Assembly: GCF_004310345.1 (NCBI RefSeq)
Contig: NZ_SISK01000003.1
Location: 62,001-126,000, forward strand
Direction: 5' to 3'
Length of the DNA stretch: 64,000 nt
Origin: Paracoccus subflavus
GTDB lineage: Bacteria > Pseudomonadota > Alphaproteobacteria > Rhodobacterales > Rhodobacteraceae
The notes below the pieces were generated by a model. The model was not told where the DNA came from, ran no database searches, and saw nothing but the letters and a program-made list of their open reading frames with translations. A program made the translations under genes and the position numbers. This document shows positions 28,526 through 37,828 of the stretch, piece after piece (position 1 is the first letter of the stretch; each line of letters starts with the position of its first letter).

Positions 28526-29743
28526 TCAGTTCTGGGCGGGCGCCGGATCGGGCGCCGCGCCCTCTGCCTCGGGGGTGTTGCCGGCGCCTGCTTCGGGTGC
28601 CGTATCCTCGGCAGCGGGGGCGGGATCGGCGGCGGCATCCGTCGCGGGGGGCACCGCCACCGAAGATTCCTCCTGCGGCGGTGTGGTCAGGCTTTCGGGC
28701 ACCGGGGTCAGCGTGACGCCCGCGCTTTCGCCCAGCCGATTGCCCTCGCGGTCGGTGACAGTGGGCGTCACCAGGTCTTCGTCGGCGGCGTCGGGGGCGA
28801 CGACGGCGGCATTTTCGGCCGAATTGCCAGCTGGAACCGGCGTCGAGGCCGGATTGGCCCGGCTGGACCCGTCATCCTGCAGATAAGAGAAGAACTCACC
28901 ATCGGGTTGAAGCACCAGGGAGCTGTTCTCGCCCCGCAACGCCCGCTCATACGAGGTCATCGACCGGGTAAAGGCAAAGAACTCGGGATCACGGCCGAAG
29001 GCATCGGCATAGATCGCGTTGCGCCGGGCATCCGCCTCGCCGCGGACGATTTCGGCGCGCTTTTGCGCTTCCGAAGTCAGTTCCACAACCGTCCGGTCGG
29101 CTGCGGCCCGCACCCGCTGCGCCGCCTCGCCACCGCGCGCGATCTCGTCGGCGGCCTCGCGCTGGCGTTCGGCGCGCATCCGGGCATAGGTGGCATTCAG
29201 GTTCTGTTCGGGCAGGTCGGTGCGGGTCAGACGCACATCGATGATCTCGACCCCCAGACCGGCCGAATTCGCCCGCGCCTCGTCGCGGATCTGGTTCATC
29301 AGCGCGGTGCGGTCGTCCGACAGCACGCTGGTCGAGGGCACGGTACCCAGCACCTCTCGGATGGCGTTGCGCACGATGGGTTCCAGACGGCCCTGCGCGC
29401 CCTGGATACCACCCGCGCCCACGGCCTGACGGAACCGCACGACATCGGTGATGCGCCAGCGGGCAAAGGCATCCACGATCAGGCGGCGGTCATCCAGGGG
29501 GGTGACCTCCAGCGGGACGGTGGGCAGGCCCAGGATGCGGCCGTCGTATTTCTCGACATTATCGAGAAACGGCACCTTGAATCCCAGGCCCGGTTCCTCC
29601 TTGACGTCGATCACCCGGCCAAGACGCAGCACAAGCGCCTTTTCCCGTTCGTCCACGATGAACAACGACGATCCGGCCAGCACGGCGACCACGATCAAAA
29701 GGGGAATGGCCAGCGTTGCCAGCAGGTTTGTGCGCGCGGCCAT
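28526..29743 (-). CDS. hflC: protease modulator HflC with long acidic tail
   Basis: 405 aa SPFH/band-7 membrane protein that, with HflK, caps the FtsH protease. N-terminal membrane anchor (LLATLAIPLLIVVAVLAGSS), band-7 domain with LDDRRLIVDAFARWRI, and a coiled coil rich in Ala/Glu/Arg (about 190-260). The canonical end (SSLVLQPDGEFFSYLQ) is near residue 290. A 115-residue low-complexity tail rich in Ala, Pro, Glu and Thr follows, unusual for the family. Starts in an ATGA overlap with hflK. Confidence 0.93.
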   Translation of the reverse strand: MAARTNLLATLAIPLLIVVAVLAGSSLFIVDEREKALVLRLGRVIDVKEEPGLGFKVPFLDNVEKYDGRILGLPTVPLEVTPLDDRRLIVDAFARWRITDVVRFRQAVGAGGIQGAQGRLEPIVRNAIREVLGTVPSTSVLSDDRTALMNQIRDEARANSAGLGVEIIDVRLTRTDLPEQNLNATYARMRAERQREAADEIARGGEAAQRVRAAADRTVVELTSEAQKRAEIVRGEADARRNAIYADAFGRDPEFFAFTRSMTSYERALRGENSSLVLQPDGEFFSYLQDDGSSRANPASTPVPAGNSAENAAVVAPDAADEDLVTPTVTDREGNRLGESAGVTLTPVPESLTTPPQEESSVAVPPATDAAADPAPAAEDTAPEAGAGNTPEAEGAAPDPAPAQN

Positions 29744-30954
29744 CAGTTCGCCCCCCCGCCGGTTGTGGTTGTCGCCGCCGCAGCGTCGGGACGGCGCAAC
29801 TGGTCAAGCGGCAGGAACGGCACGACCCCGGCCCCCTGGCCGTCGGCGCTTTCGCTGATAATCACCTTGTCCACGCTGCCCAGCACGTTTTCCATGGTTT
29901 CCAGATACATCCGGCGTCGCGTCACATCGGGGGCCTTCACATATTCCTCGTAGATCGAATTGAAGCGGGCAGCCTCGCCCTGGGCGGTATTGACGGCCTC
30001 GGCGCGATAGGCTTCGGCCTGCTCCAGCATGGCCGCAGCGTCGCCGCGGGCCTGAGCCAGGACGCGGTTGGCATAGGCGTCAGCTTCCTTTTCCAGCCGG
30101 TCGCGTTCCTGCTGGGCGGCCTGCACCTCGCGGAAGGCGTCGATCACCTCGGCCGGCGGGTCGGCGCGGTCCAGGTTGACCCGGATCACGGTGATCCCGG
30201 CTTCATAGGCGTCCAGCGTCTGCTGCACCGATTCCTGCAGATCGTTGGCGATCGTTCCGCGGTCGCGGTTCAGGATGGGGGCCAGTTCGCTGCGCGCAAT
30301 GATGTCACGCATCGAGGATTCGGCCACCGCCCGCATGGTGTCGGCCGGGTCGGCCAGGTTGAACAGGAATTTCTCGGGGTCCGAGATGTTCCAGACGACC
30401 TGGTATTCCATGTCCACGATGTTCTGGTCGCGGGTCAGCATCAGGCCGTTGTCCATCTCGCCCTCGCTCCCGGTACCGATCTCGGTCACGCGTTCGTTGG
30501 TCACGGGAATGACTTCGGCGGTGATGATGGGCCAAGGGGCGAAATTCAGGCCTTCCGACCCCACGGCGACCGCGCGTCCGAACAGGAACTCGACGCTCTT
30601 TTCGTTGGTCTGCACGCGATAGAAACTGGCGAATGCCCACAAGGCCAGCAGCACCAGGCCGCCGATGGTCAGGGTGGTCCGGTTCAGTTGCAGGCCGGAC
30701 CCGCCAGGTCCGCGCCGTCCGCCACCGCCGGTCGGGCCGCCGCTGCCGCCGCGCCCGCCCATCAGCACGCGCAAACGCTCCTGGCCCTTTTTCATCAGCT
30801 CTTCGATCTCGGGCATCTGCTGCTGTCCGCCGGGACGCTGCGGACCCCGTGGCGGTTGCTGCTGACCCCAGGGTCGGTTTGACGGAGGCTTTCTGCCGCG
30901 ATCCTCGTCGTCTCCTCCGCCGCTTCCGCCGCCCCAAGGGCCCTGACTTGCCAT
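29743..30954 (-). CDS. hflK: protease modulator HflK
   Basis: 403 aa. Gly/Pro/Gln-rich cytoplasmic N-terminus (about 1-88), one membrane helix (TIGGLVLLALWAFASFYRV, about 95-113), band-7 domain with NEKSVEFLFGRA and a long Ala/Glu-rich coiled coil. It forms the HflKC cage around FtsH hexamers. ATG 30954 has AAGGA upstream. First gene of hflK-hflC, followed by the periplasmic protease. Confidence 0.95.
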   Translation of the reverse strand: MASQGPWGGGSGGGDDEDRGRKPPSNRPWGQQQPPRGPQRPGGQQQMPEIEELMKKGQERLRVLMGGRGGSGGPTGGGGRRGPGGSGLQLNRTTLTIGGLVLLALWAFASFYRVQTNEKSVEFLFGRAVAVGSEGLNFAPWPIITAEVIPVTNERVTEIGTGSEGEMDNGLMLTRDQNIVDMEYQVVWNISDPEKFLFNLADPADTMRAVAESSMRDIIARSELAPILNRDRGTIANDLQESVQQTLDAYEAGITVIRVNLDRADPPAEVIDAFREVQAAQQERDRLEKEADAYANRVLAQARGDAAAMLEQAEAYRAEAVNTAQGEAARFNSIYEEYVKAPDVTRRRMYLETMENVLGSVDKVIISESADGQGAGVVPFLPLDQLRRPDAAAATTTTGGGAN

Positions 30955-31052
30955 CCGTGATCCTTCTTTCTTCGTCGGAATTCGTCATCTGGAAAACTGG
31001 GGCGGCGGGACCAAATGTCAACCCGAAGCCGCCCGTGCCGTTCTGTCGCGCC

Positions 31053-32456
31053 CTATCCCGCGGCGGTCCCGCCGGCGGCCTGGACGGCCAGCCGGTGACG
31101 GCGCGCGGGCGTGCGCATCGTCACCAGTTCCTCGGCCGCGGTCGGGTGAACTGCCATGGTTGCATCGAAATCGGCCTTGGTCGCGCCCATGCCGATGGGA
31201 ATTGCGGCAAGCTGGATCATCTCGCCCGCATCGGGGCCGAAGACGTGGCAGCCCAGCACCCGGTCGGTGTCGGGATCGACCAGCAGCTTCATCATCACTT
31301 TCGCGTTGCTGCCCGCGAACATCGACCGCATCGGACGGAATTCGGTGGCATAGACATCGACATCGCCCCGTGCGCAGGCCTGTTCCTCGGTCAGGCCGAT
31401 CTGCGCGACCTCGTGCGGGCGCAGATAAACGGCGCTGGCGATGCCCGCATGGCCGACCTTTCGGGGGCGGGCGCCGAACACCGTATCGGCAAAGGCATGG
31501 CCTTCGCGGATCGCCACGGGGGTCAGGTTCACCCGGTCGGTCACGTCCCCCACCGCAAAGATCGAGGGCACGGCCGTTTGCGACCATTCATCGACCACGA
31601 TCGCGCCGTTCGGGCGCAGATGCACCCCGGTGTTTTCCAGCCCCAGCCCGCCCGTATAGGGATCGCGCCCGGTGGCCCAGAAGACCGCATCCACATCCTC
31701 GGTCATGCCGTCGTTCAGCATTACGCGGATCCGGTCGCCGGTCCGTTCCAGCCCTTCGGGGGTGACATTCAGCCGCAGGTCGATGCCGATCTGGCCCAGT
31801 TGCAGCGTCGCCAGGTCGCGCGCCTGCCGGTCAAAGCCGCGCAGCACGGCGTCGCCGCGATAGACCTGCACCGTGTCGCAGCCAAGCCCCGCCAGGATGG
31901 TGGCGAATTCGCAGGCGATATAGCCGCCGCCAACCACCATCGCCCGACGCGGCAGCCGGTCCAGCAGGAACAGGTCGTCCGAAATCAGGCCCAGATCCTC
32001 GCCGGGAATGCCGGGCAGCGCGGGGCGGCCGCCGACAGCGATGAGGATGTGCTTGGCGGTCTGGCGCGTGCCGTCGGCCAGGGCTATCGTGTGGTGATCG
32101 ACGATGGTGGCCCGCTGGTGAAAAATCCGCACCCCGGCCTTTTCCAGATTGGCGGTATAGGCCCGTTCCAGCCGGGTCAGTTCGGCGTCCAGCTTTGGCC
32201 GGAACACCGACCAGTCAAAGCGGCCTGCCTGCGCCCCCTCCCAGCCATAGCCGCGCATCTCCTCGGCCATCAGTCCGGCCTGCGAGGCAAAGACCATCAG
32301 CTTCTTGGGCACGCAGCCCCGGATCACGCAGGTGCCGCCCATCCGGCTTTCCTCGGCCAGGGCCACGCGGGCGCCGTATTCGCCCGCTGCGATGCGCGCC
32401 GCCCGGACGCCGCCCGAGCCGCCGCCGATCACGAACAGGTCGTAGTCAAAGCTCAT
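31053..32456 (-). CDS. gor: glutathione-disulfide reductase
   Basis: 467 aa flavoprotein disulfide reductase. FAD motif VIGGGSGGVRAAR, redox-active disulfide in GGTCVIRGCVPKK, NADPH motif VVGGGYIACEFATI, ATGRDPYTGGLGLENTGV, and C-terminal GVHPTAAEEL-type active site seen as AVHPTAAEELV. It regenerates glutathione with NADPH. ATG 32456 overlaps the rpiA stop by 11 nt. Confidence 0.93.
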   Translation of the reverse strand: MSFDYDLFVIGGGSGGVRAARIAAGEYGARVALAEESRMGGTCVIRGCVPKKLMVFASQAGLMAEEMRGYGWEGAQAGRFDWSVFRPKLDAELTRLERAYTANLEKAGVRIFHQRATIVDHHTIALADGTRQTAKHILIAVGGRPALPGIPGEDLGLISDDLFLLDRLPRRAMVVGGGYIACEFATILAGLGCDTVQVYRGDAVLRGFDRQARDLATLQLGQIGIDLRLNVTPEGLERTGDRIRVMLNDGMTEDVDAVFWATGRDPYTGGLGLENTGVHLRPNGAIVVDEWSQTAVPSIFAVGDVTDRVNLTPVAIREGHAFADTVFGARPRKVGHAGIASAVYLRPHEVAQIGLTEEQACARGDVDVYATEFRPMRSMFAGSNAKVMMKLLVDPDTDRVLGCHVFGPDAGEMIQLAAIPIGMGATKADFDATMAVHPTAAEELVTMRTPARRHRLAVQAAGGTAAG

Positions 32457-33213
32457 GGGCATCCCCCTCGTGGGCCAGCATGTCGGCATCCACGTCGGCA
32501 TTGCGGTCAAGCCTGACCACCGTGCCGTCGGGCTTGCCGATGATCGCCAGATGGCACATGCCCAGAAACAGCCCGTGTTCCACGACGCCCGGAATGACCG
32601 CCAGCGATCGGGCCAGCGCCACCGGGTCGGGAATGCAGCCCAGATGCAGGTCCACGATCCAGTTGCCTTCGTCCGTGACCCATGGATCGCTGCCCCTGAG
32701 GCGGTGCAGCACGTCGCAATCGCCCAGATCCAGGTCCTGCAAGGCGCGGCGGATCAGGGCCCGGGTAATCTCGAAACCGAAGCGCACGACCTCGACCGGC
32801 AGGGGAAAGGCGCCAAGCTGTTCGACCACCTTGCCCGGATCGGCGATCACCACCATCCGCCGGCTGGCGGCCGCCACGATCTTTTCGCGCAGATGGGCGC
32901 CGCCGCCGCCCTTGATCAGGTGCAGGTCGGGATCCACCTCGTCGGCGCCGTCGATGGTCATGTCCAGCCAGCCGATCTCGTCCAGGCTTTCGACGGACAG
33001 CCCCAGGCTTTCGGCCAGTTCGCAGGTCGCCCGCGAGGTCGCGGCGCAGCGCAGGCTCAGCCCCTCGGCCCGGACGCGGGCGGCCAGTTCGCGCACCATG
33101 ATGCTGGCCGTCGAGCCGGTGCCCAGGCCCAGCTTCATCCCGTTCTGGACCAGGGCCACCGCCGCGCGCGCGGCGGCCAGCTTGGCGGGATCGGTCTGGG
33201 ATTCATGCGCCAT
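32446..33213 (-). CDS. rpiA: ribose-5-phosphate isomerase A
   Basis: 255 aa. Interconverts ribose-5-P and ribulose-5-P in the pentose phosphate pathway. Motifs: LGLGTGSTASIMV (about 28-40), TIDGADEVDPDLHLIKGGGGA (phosphate/active-site region, about 87) and LREKIVAAAS. ATG 33213 has a strong GGAGG 6-10 nt upstream. It overlaps gor, and the pair would supply pentose and NADPH-linked redox functions together. Confidence 0.95.
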   Translation of the reverse strand: MAHESQTDPAKLAAARAAVALVQNGMKLGLGTGSTASIMVRELAARVRAEGLSLRCAATSRATCELAESLGLSVESLDEIGWLDMTIDGADEVDPDLHLIKGGGGAHLREKIVAAASRRMVVIADPGKVVEQLGAFPLPVEVVRFGFEITRALIRRALQDLDLGDCDVLHRLRGSDPWVTDEGNWIVDLHLGCIPDPVALARSLAVIPGVVEHGLFLGMCHLAIIGKPDGTVVRLDRNADVDADMLAHEGDAHEL

Positions 33214-33244
33214 GGTCGGCCTCCATCCATCGGGTCTGCAAGGG

Positions 33245-34393
33245 TTATAGGTCAGGGGACCGGAGCCCGCCAGCAGGAACACCCCCGTCGCGGCCCAGGC
33301 CCTCGGGCAGGATCACGGTAAAGACGCTGCCCTGCCCGCGCACGCTGTCGATGCGAAGCCGCCCGCGGTGGCGGTTCACGATATGCTTGACGATCGCCAG
33401 GCCCAGGCCGGTCCCCCCCTGCGCGCGCGACCGATGGGTATCGACCCGGTAGAACCGTTCGGTCAGGCGCGGCAGGTGCATCCCCTCGATCCCCTCGCCC
33501 TTGTCGCGGATGTCCACGGCCCAGGCCGGTCCGCGCAGCAGCGGTTCGTGCTCGATCCGGCGCAGGGCGACGCCCAGATAGCCGCCGGAGGCGCCGTATT
33601 TCAGCGCGTTCTGGATCAGGTTCTGGAATACCTGCACCAACTGGTCCGGATCGCCCGGCACCCGCTGGCTGCCCGACAGGCCCTGGGGTTCGACTGTCAC
33701 GCCCGCCGCGCGGGCCGCCGGGTCCATCGTGGCCAGAACCCCCCGCAGCAGCATCGGCAGATCGACCATTGTCGTGGGACGGCGGCGCACCTCGGACTGC
33801 ACGCGGCTGAGCGAAAGGAGGTCGCTGACAAGCCGATTCATCCGGGCGGCCTCGCGCTCCATGATGTCCAGAAAACGGTCGCGGGCCCTGGCGTCGTCGC
33901 GGGCGGGGCCGCGCAGGGTTTCGATAAAGCCGATCATCGCGGTCAGCGGGGTTTTCAGTTCGTGGCTGACATTGGCCACGAAATCGCGGCGCATCTGGTC
34001 GGCCTCCTCGGCCTCGGACCGGTCCAGGATCGCGATCGACGCCCCCCGGCCAAGGGGCAGGGGCAGACGCGCCACCGTGATGTCGGCGGCCACGTCGCGC
34101 CCGTCGGCCAGGATCACGGCCGACAGCGTGGCGATGCCCGGCGGCGGCTTGGGCAGCAGCGGGTCGATCATCGGGGCAGGATGGCGGTCGGGGTCCAGAA
34201 CCCAGTCTACCGCCGCCACCACCGAAGGGTGCCGCAGGATCGTCACGAAGGGGCGGTCCAGCAGATCCTCTCCGCCGAACAGCGCAACGGCGGCGGGGTT
34301 GGCGGCGATCGTGCGGGCACGGCCATCGACGGCCAGCATGGGCACGGGCACCCCGTCCAGCCAGTCGGCGGCCCGGCGGTGGACATTGTCCAT
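33245..34393 (-). CDS. phoR: PhoR-type sensor histidine kinase
   Basis: 382 aa. PAS domain (about 10-110), HisKA with the phospho-acceptor in FVANVSHELKTPLTAMIGF (His about 151), and HATPase with NLIQNALKYG, DKGEGI and GGTGLGLAIVKHIV. No clear membrane helix, unlike many PhoR proteins, so it may be cytoplasmic. The assignment to PhoR rests on overall resemblance. No phoB, pst or phoU gene is adjacent; the neighbours are gmk, a carbonic-anhydrase-like gene, rpiA and gor. Confidence 0.75.
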   Translation of the reverse strand: MDNVHRRAADWLDGVPVPMLAVDGRARTIAANPAAVALFGGEDLLDRPFVTILRHPSVVAAVDWVLDPDRHPAPMIDPLLPKPPPGIATLSAVILADGRDVAADITVARLPLPLGRGASIAILDRSEAEEADQMRRDFVANVSHELKTPLTAMIGFIETLRGPARDDARARDRFLDIMEREAARMNRLVSDLLSLSRVQSEVRRRPTTMVDLPMLLRGVLATMDPAARAAGVTVEPQGLSGSQRVPGDPDQLVQVFQNLIQNALKYGASGGYLGVALRRIEHEPLLRGPAWAVDIRDKGEGIEGMHLPRLTERFYRVDTHRSRAQGGTGLGLAIVKHIVNRHRGRLRIDSVRGQGSVFTVILPEGLGRDGGVPAGGLRSPDL

Positions 34394-34409
34394 CAGCCGC
34401 TGTCCCGCA

Positions 34410-34931
34410 TCAGCCGACCGGCCGCAGGCCGGACCGGAACCGGGATGCGTTCGCCCGGTAACGCGCGGCCGACTGGCGCAGCCCGGCCTGCGCGGCATCG
34501 TCCAGCATCCGCACGACCTTGCCGGGCGCGCCCATGACCAGGGCACCGGCGGGAATGTCCTTGTTCTCGGCGATCAGGGCGCCGGCCCCGATCAGCGCGC
34601 CCGCCCCGATCCGCGCCCCGTTCAGCACCGTGGCGCCCATGCCGATCAGTGCGCCGTCGCCGATGATGCAGCCGTGCAGGATCGCCCGGTGGCCCACGGT
34701 CACGTCCGCGCCGATCACCAGCGGGCAGCCCGTATCGGTATGGAGCACGCACAGATCCTGGACGTTGCTGCCCCGGCCCAGGCGGATTTCCTCGGTGTCG
34801 CCGCGCAGCACGGCCCCCCACCAGACCGAGGCGTCCTCCTCTAGCACCACCCGGCCCATCAGTTGCGCGTCGGGCGCGACCCAGGCGCTTTCCGCGATCT
34901 GCGGGGCGGTCCCGTTCAATTCCCAGATCAT
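34410..34931 (-). CDS. gamma-carbonic-anhydrase-like hexapeptide protein
   Basis: 173 aa left-handed beta-helix with hexapeptide repeats ([36 protein letters not shown]). The family's metal ligands are seen as [16 protein letters not shown]. Relatives include YrdA, PaaY and CaiE; some have carbonic anhydrase or thioesterase activity, others none known. ATG 34931 overlaps the gmk stop by 4 nt. Confidence 0.88.
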   Translation of the reverse strand: MIWELNGTAPQIAESAWVAPDAQLMGRVVLEEDASVWWGAVLRGDTEEIRLGRGSNVQDLCVLHTDTGCPLVIGADVTVGHRAILHGCIIGDGALIGMGATVLNGARIGAGALIGAGALIAENKDIPAGALVMGAPGKVVRMLDDAAQAGLRQSAARYRANASRFRSGLRPVG

Positions 34932-35557
34932 GTTTCCTCCTCCATCAGCGCCTTGACAAAGCGGCCCAATTCCCCCTGACGCTCGCGGCGCAACCGTTCT
35001 GCGGTCAGGATCGCGCGCAGGCGGTGTTCCGTTTCGTCCAGATCGTCGTTGACCAGCACATAATGGTATTCGGCCCAATGGCTGATCTCGTCACGGCTTT
35101 TCCGCATCCGGCCCGCGATCACCGCGTCGCTGTCCTGTCCGCGCGCACGCAGCCGCCGTTCCAGTTCCGGCAGCGAGGGCGGCAGCACGAAGATCGACAC
35201 CACATGCCCGCCCAGGGCGGATGCGCGGATTTGCTGGCCGCCCTGCCAGTCCACGTCGAACAGCGTGTCGCGCCCGTCGCGCATCGCTGCCTCGACCGGG
35301 GCGCGGGGGCTGCCATACAGGTTTCCGAACACCTCGGCGTATTCCAGCATCTGGCCCTGTTCGACCATCTGCAGGAACGCGCCCGGCGTGGTGAAGTGAT
35401 AATGCTGGCCATCGACCTCGCCGGGGCGCGGGGGTCGGGTGGTGGCCGAGACCGAAAACCGCAAGCTGGCATCCCAGTCCATCAGACGTCGCGCCAGCGT
35501 CGATTTGCCCGCCCCCGAGGGCGACGACAGGATGATCAGCAGCCCGGTGCGGTCCAT
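34928..35557 (-). CDS. gmk: guanylate kinase
   Basis: 209 aa. Phosphorylates GMP to GDP. P-loop [15 protein letters not shown] (about 11-25), GMP-binding [19 protein letters not shown], and [12 protein letters not shown]. Length normal. First gene of a five-gene minus-strand run (gmk, CA-like, phoR, rpiA, gor). Divergent from the PAS gene across 200 bp. Confidence 0.96.
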   Translation of the reverse strand: MDRTGLLIILSSPSGAGKSTLARRLMDWDASLRFSVSATTRPPRPGEVDGQHYHFTTPGAFLQMVEQGQMLEYAEVFGNLYGSPRAPVEAAMRDGRDTLFDVDWQGGQQIRASALGGHVVSIFVLPPSLPELERRLRARGQDSDAVIAGRMRKSRDEISHWAEYHYVLVNDDLDETEHRLRAILTAERLRRERQGELGRFVKALMEEET

Positions 35558-35646
35558 GGGCGTCCCTTCGTGGCAGACTGGGGCGGGATGGCGCAGTCCG
35601 GCCAGCCGGTCAAGCCCCGGACGGGAACCAATCGTCGCGTTGGGTT

Positions 35647-35712
35647 TTAACTATTCATTAGGAAAACGACTCGGCAGAAACCGAACTTATGTTTATCACT
35701 GCGTTATAGTGA
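35647..35712. promoter_or_regulatory. AT-rich control region between gmk and the PAS gene
   Basis: This is the most AT-rich patch in the neighbourhood. It holds TTAA-CTATTCA-TTAG at 35647-35661, one mismatch from the CtrA pattern TTAA-N7-TTAA, and an inverted repeat TCACT-GCGTTAT-AGTGA at 35696-35712. Either could be an operator; function is inferred from base composition and symmetry only. Confidence 0.35.
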
Positions 35713-35757
35713 CGAAGCATTCGCGTGGAATGCGTGGCGGTAACGAGGGCTAAGGCA

Positions 35758-36531
35758 GTGTCCGAATGTCAGGACGAAGGCGTGACGCATCCGCCTGCAA
35801 CGGATCGGCCCGGCCAGGTCGTGCATCTGGCCGACTTCAATCCCTTGAACCCCGCCCGCATCATGACCGAGATGCAGGCCTATTGGGACGGGCTGCGGCG
35901 CAACCGTGCGGTGCCTGCCCGGTCCGACATCCAACCCCAGGGCATCCGCCGCGCGCTGGACTATGCCTTCATTCTTGAACGGATCGCGCCCGGCGCGGCC
36001 CGTTTCCGTCTGGCCGGCCAGCATCTGATCGACCTGATGGGAATGGAGGTCCGCGGCATGGCCTTTTGTTCGCTGGCCAATACCTCGTCGCGGGGACGGT
36101 TGTCGGACGTGCTGGAATCGGTGTTCAGGACCCCGCAGCTTGCGCAATTGACGCTGCACGCCAAGGCCGACTACGCGCGGCCGGAACTGTCGGCGCAGAT
36201 GCTGCTGCTGCCGTTGTCGTCCGATCTGGGCGACGTGACAAGGGCCCTGGGATGCATCATCGCCACAGGCCAGATCGGCGTGGCCCCACGCCGTTTCGAC
36301 CTGACCCATGACGAGGTCATGCCGATCCTGGCCGGGGGCAAGACGGTCGCGCCCTCGCCGTCGAATGTCGAACGGGACCGTCCGGGCATGCGCGACCCGG
36401 CGTCGCCCCGGCAGATTTCCGCGACACAAGCCCCAGCAAAGGTCGCCACGACGCCAGAGGCGCGCCGCAGCGGGTTCACCGTGATTTCCTTTCCGCAATC
36501 GGCGATGACGACCGGCACCACCAAGACCTGA
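35758..36531 (+). CDS. PAS_5-type PAS domain protein
   Basis: 257 aa from GTG 35758 (AAGG 5 nt upstream); GTG 35725 is an alternative. The segment from about 45 to 165 (YWDGLRRNRAVPARSDIQP, ALDYAFILERIAPGAARFRL, GRLSDVLESVF) matches the PAS_5 family, common and uncharacterised in Alphaproteobacteria. The C-terminal 80 residues are low-complexity, Pro/Ser/Thr-rich. No output domain is visible, so it may act through partners. Monocistronic. Confidence 0.75.
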   Translation: MSECQDEGVTHPPATDRPGQVVHLADFNPLNPARIMTEMQAYWDGLRRNRAVPARSDIQPQGIRRALDYAFILERIAPGAARFRLAGQHLIDLMGMEVRGMAFCSLANTSSRGRLSDVLESVFRTPQLAQLTLHAKADYARPELSAQMLLLPLSSDLGDVTRALGCIIATGQIGVAPRRFDLTHDEVMPILAGGKTVAPSPSNVERDRPGMRDPASPRQISATQAPAKVATTPEARRSGFTVISFPQSAMTTGTTKT

Positions 36532-36551
36532 CCGGCGGTCAGGCCGCATCG

Positions 36552-37733
36552 TCATGCCACAGGAACCACCCGCACGGTACCGTTCCTGGCGGACAGCGCA
36601 ATCTCGCCTCCGGCAAGACGCAGCGCATCCTGACCGAATACTTCGGCCCTCCAGCCCCGAAGCACGGGCAGATCCCGTTCGCCCGAGGCAAGAGAGTCCA
36701 GATCTGCGGCGGATGCGATCAGCTTGGGGGCCACCCCCGCCGCATCGGCCTTGGCCTTCAGCAGCACGCGCAGCAGGTCCGACAGGGCCGCATTGCCGGG
36801 CTTGCCGGGCTCTTCGTCCCTCGGCTGGGGCAGGTCGCGCGTCTCGATCCCGGTCTTGACGGCGGACAGGATGCCGTTTGCGATCTCGCCCTTGCGGGCC
36901 TCGCGCAAGAGGAGGCGGGACCGGGCCAGATCGGCCTCGGTCAGGGGCTTGGTCGAGGCGACCTCGATCATGGCATCGTCCTTGAACACCCGCGACCGGG
37001 GGATGTCGCGTTCCTGGGCATAGGTTTCGCGGAACCGCGCCAGTTCGCGCAGGATGGCCAGAAAGCGGGGCGAACTGGTCCGCGTGCGTATCTTGAGCCA
37101 GGCGTCCTCGGGTCGATTGATATAGGTTTCGGGATCTTCCAGAACCGCGACCTCCTCGGCCAGCCAGCTTTCGCGGTTGTTCGTGCGCAGAGACTCGACC
37201 AGAAATTCATAGATCACGCGCAGATGGGTCACGTCGGCCAGGGCATAGGCCTTTTGCGCGTCAGACAAGGGCCGGCGCGACCAGTCGGTAAACCGCGAGG
37301 ACTTGTCCAGATTCGCCCGTGCGATCTTGCGCACCAGGGTTTCATAGCCGACCTGTTCCCCGAAGCCACATACCATCGCAGCAATCTGCGTATCGAACAG
37401 AGGCTGGGGAAACAGGCCCGCATCGTGGAAAAAGATTTCCAGATCCTGCCGGGCGGCATGGAACACCTTGACCGTGCCGGGGTGGCGGAACAGGTCATAG
37501 AGGGGTTCCAGCGACAGTCCCTCGGCCAGGGGATCCACCAGAACCGCCTCTCCTCCCGGTGTCTTGGCGGTGGACGCGGGCGGCAGGGCAAGCTGGATCA
37601 GGCACAGCCGGGACCAATAGGTCCGCTCGCGCAGGAATTCGGTATCGACCGTGACATAGGGGGCGGATTTTGCCGAGTCGCAGAACAGGGCCAGTTCGTC
37701 GGTCCGGGTGATGGTCGGGATGTCGTCGCTCAT
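36552..37733 (-). CDS. rnd: ribonuclease D
   Basis: 393 aa 3'-5' exoribonuclease for tRNA maturation. DEDD residues: Asp30 and Glu32 in VDTEFLRE, Asp97 in FHAARQDLEIF, and the YALADVTHL box (Tyr and Asp, about 182-190). HRDC-type helical domain follows (about 215-290), and a second helical domain ends the protein. Stop faces the PAS gene across 20 bp. Confidence 0.95.
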   Translation of the reverse strand: MSDDIPTITRTDELALFCDSAKSAPYVTVDTEFLRERTYWSRLCLIQLALPPASTAKTPGGEAVLVDPLAEGLSLEPLYDLFRHPGTVKVFHAARQDLEIFFHDAGLFPQPLFDTQIAAMVCGFGEQVGYETLVRKIARANLDKSSRFTDWSRRPLSDAQKAYALADVTHLRVIYEFLVESLRTNNRESWLAEEVAVLEDPETYINRPEDAWLKIRTRTSSPRFLAILRELARFRETYAQERDIPRSRVFKDDAMIEVASTKPLTEADLARSRLLLREARKGEIANGILSAVKTGIETRDLPQPRDEEPGKPGNAALSDLLRVLLKAKADAAGVAPKLIASAADLDSLASGERDLPVLRGWRAEVFGQDALRLAGGEIALSARNGTVRVVPVA

Positions 37734-37828
37734 GCAGATCTTTCATAGGGCGGTTCGTCCGCCAACCCGGAACCGATAAGGCGGGCCACACAGGATGGAA
37801 AGACTTTTCGTCGCCTTTCCTGCGACCC

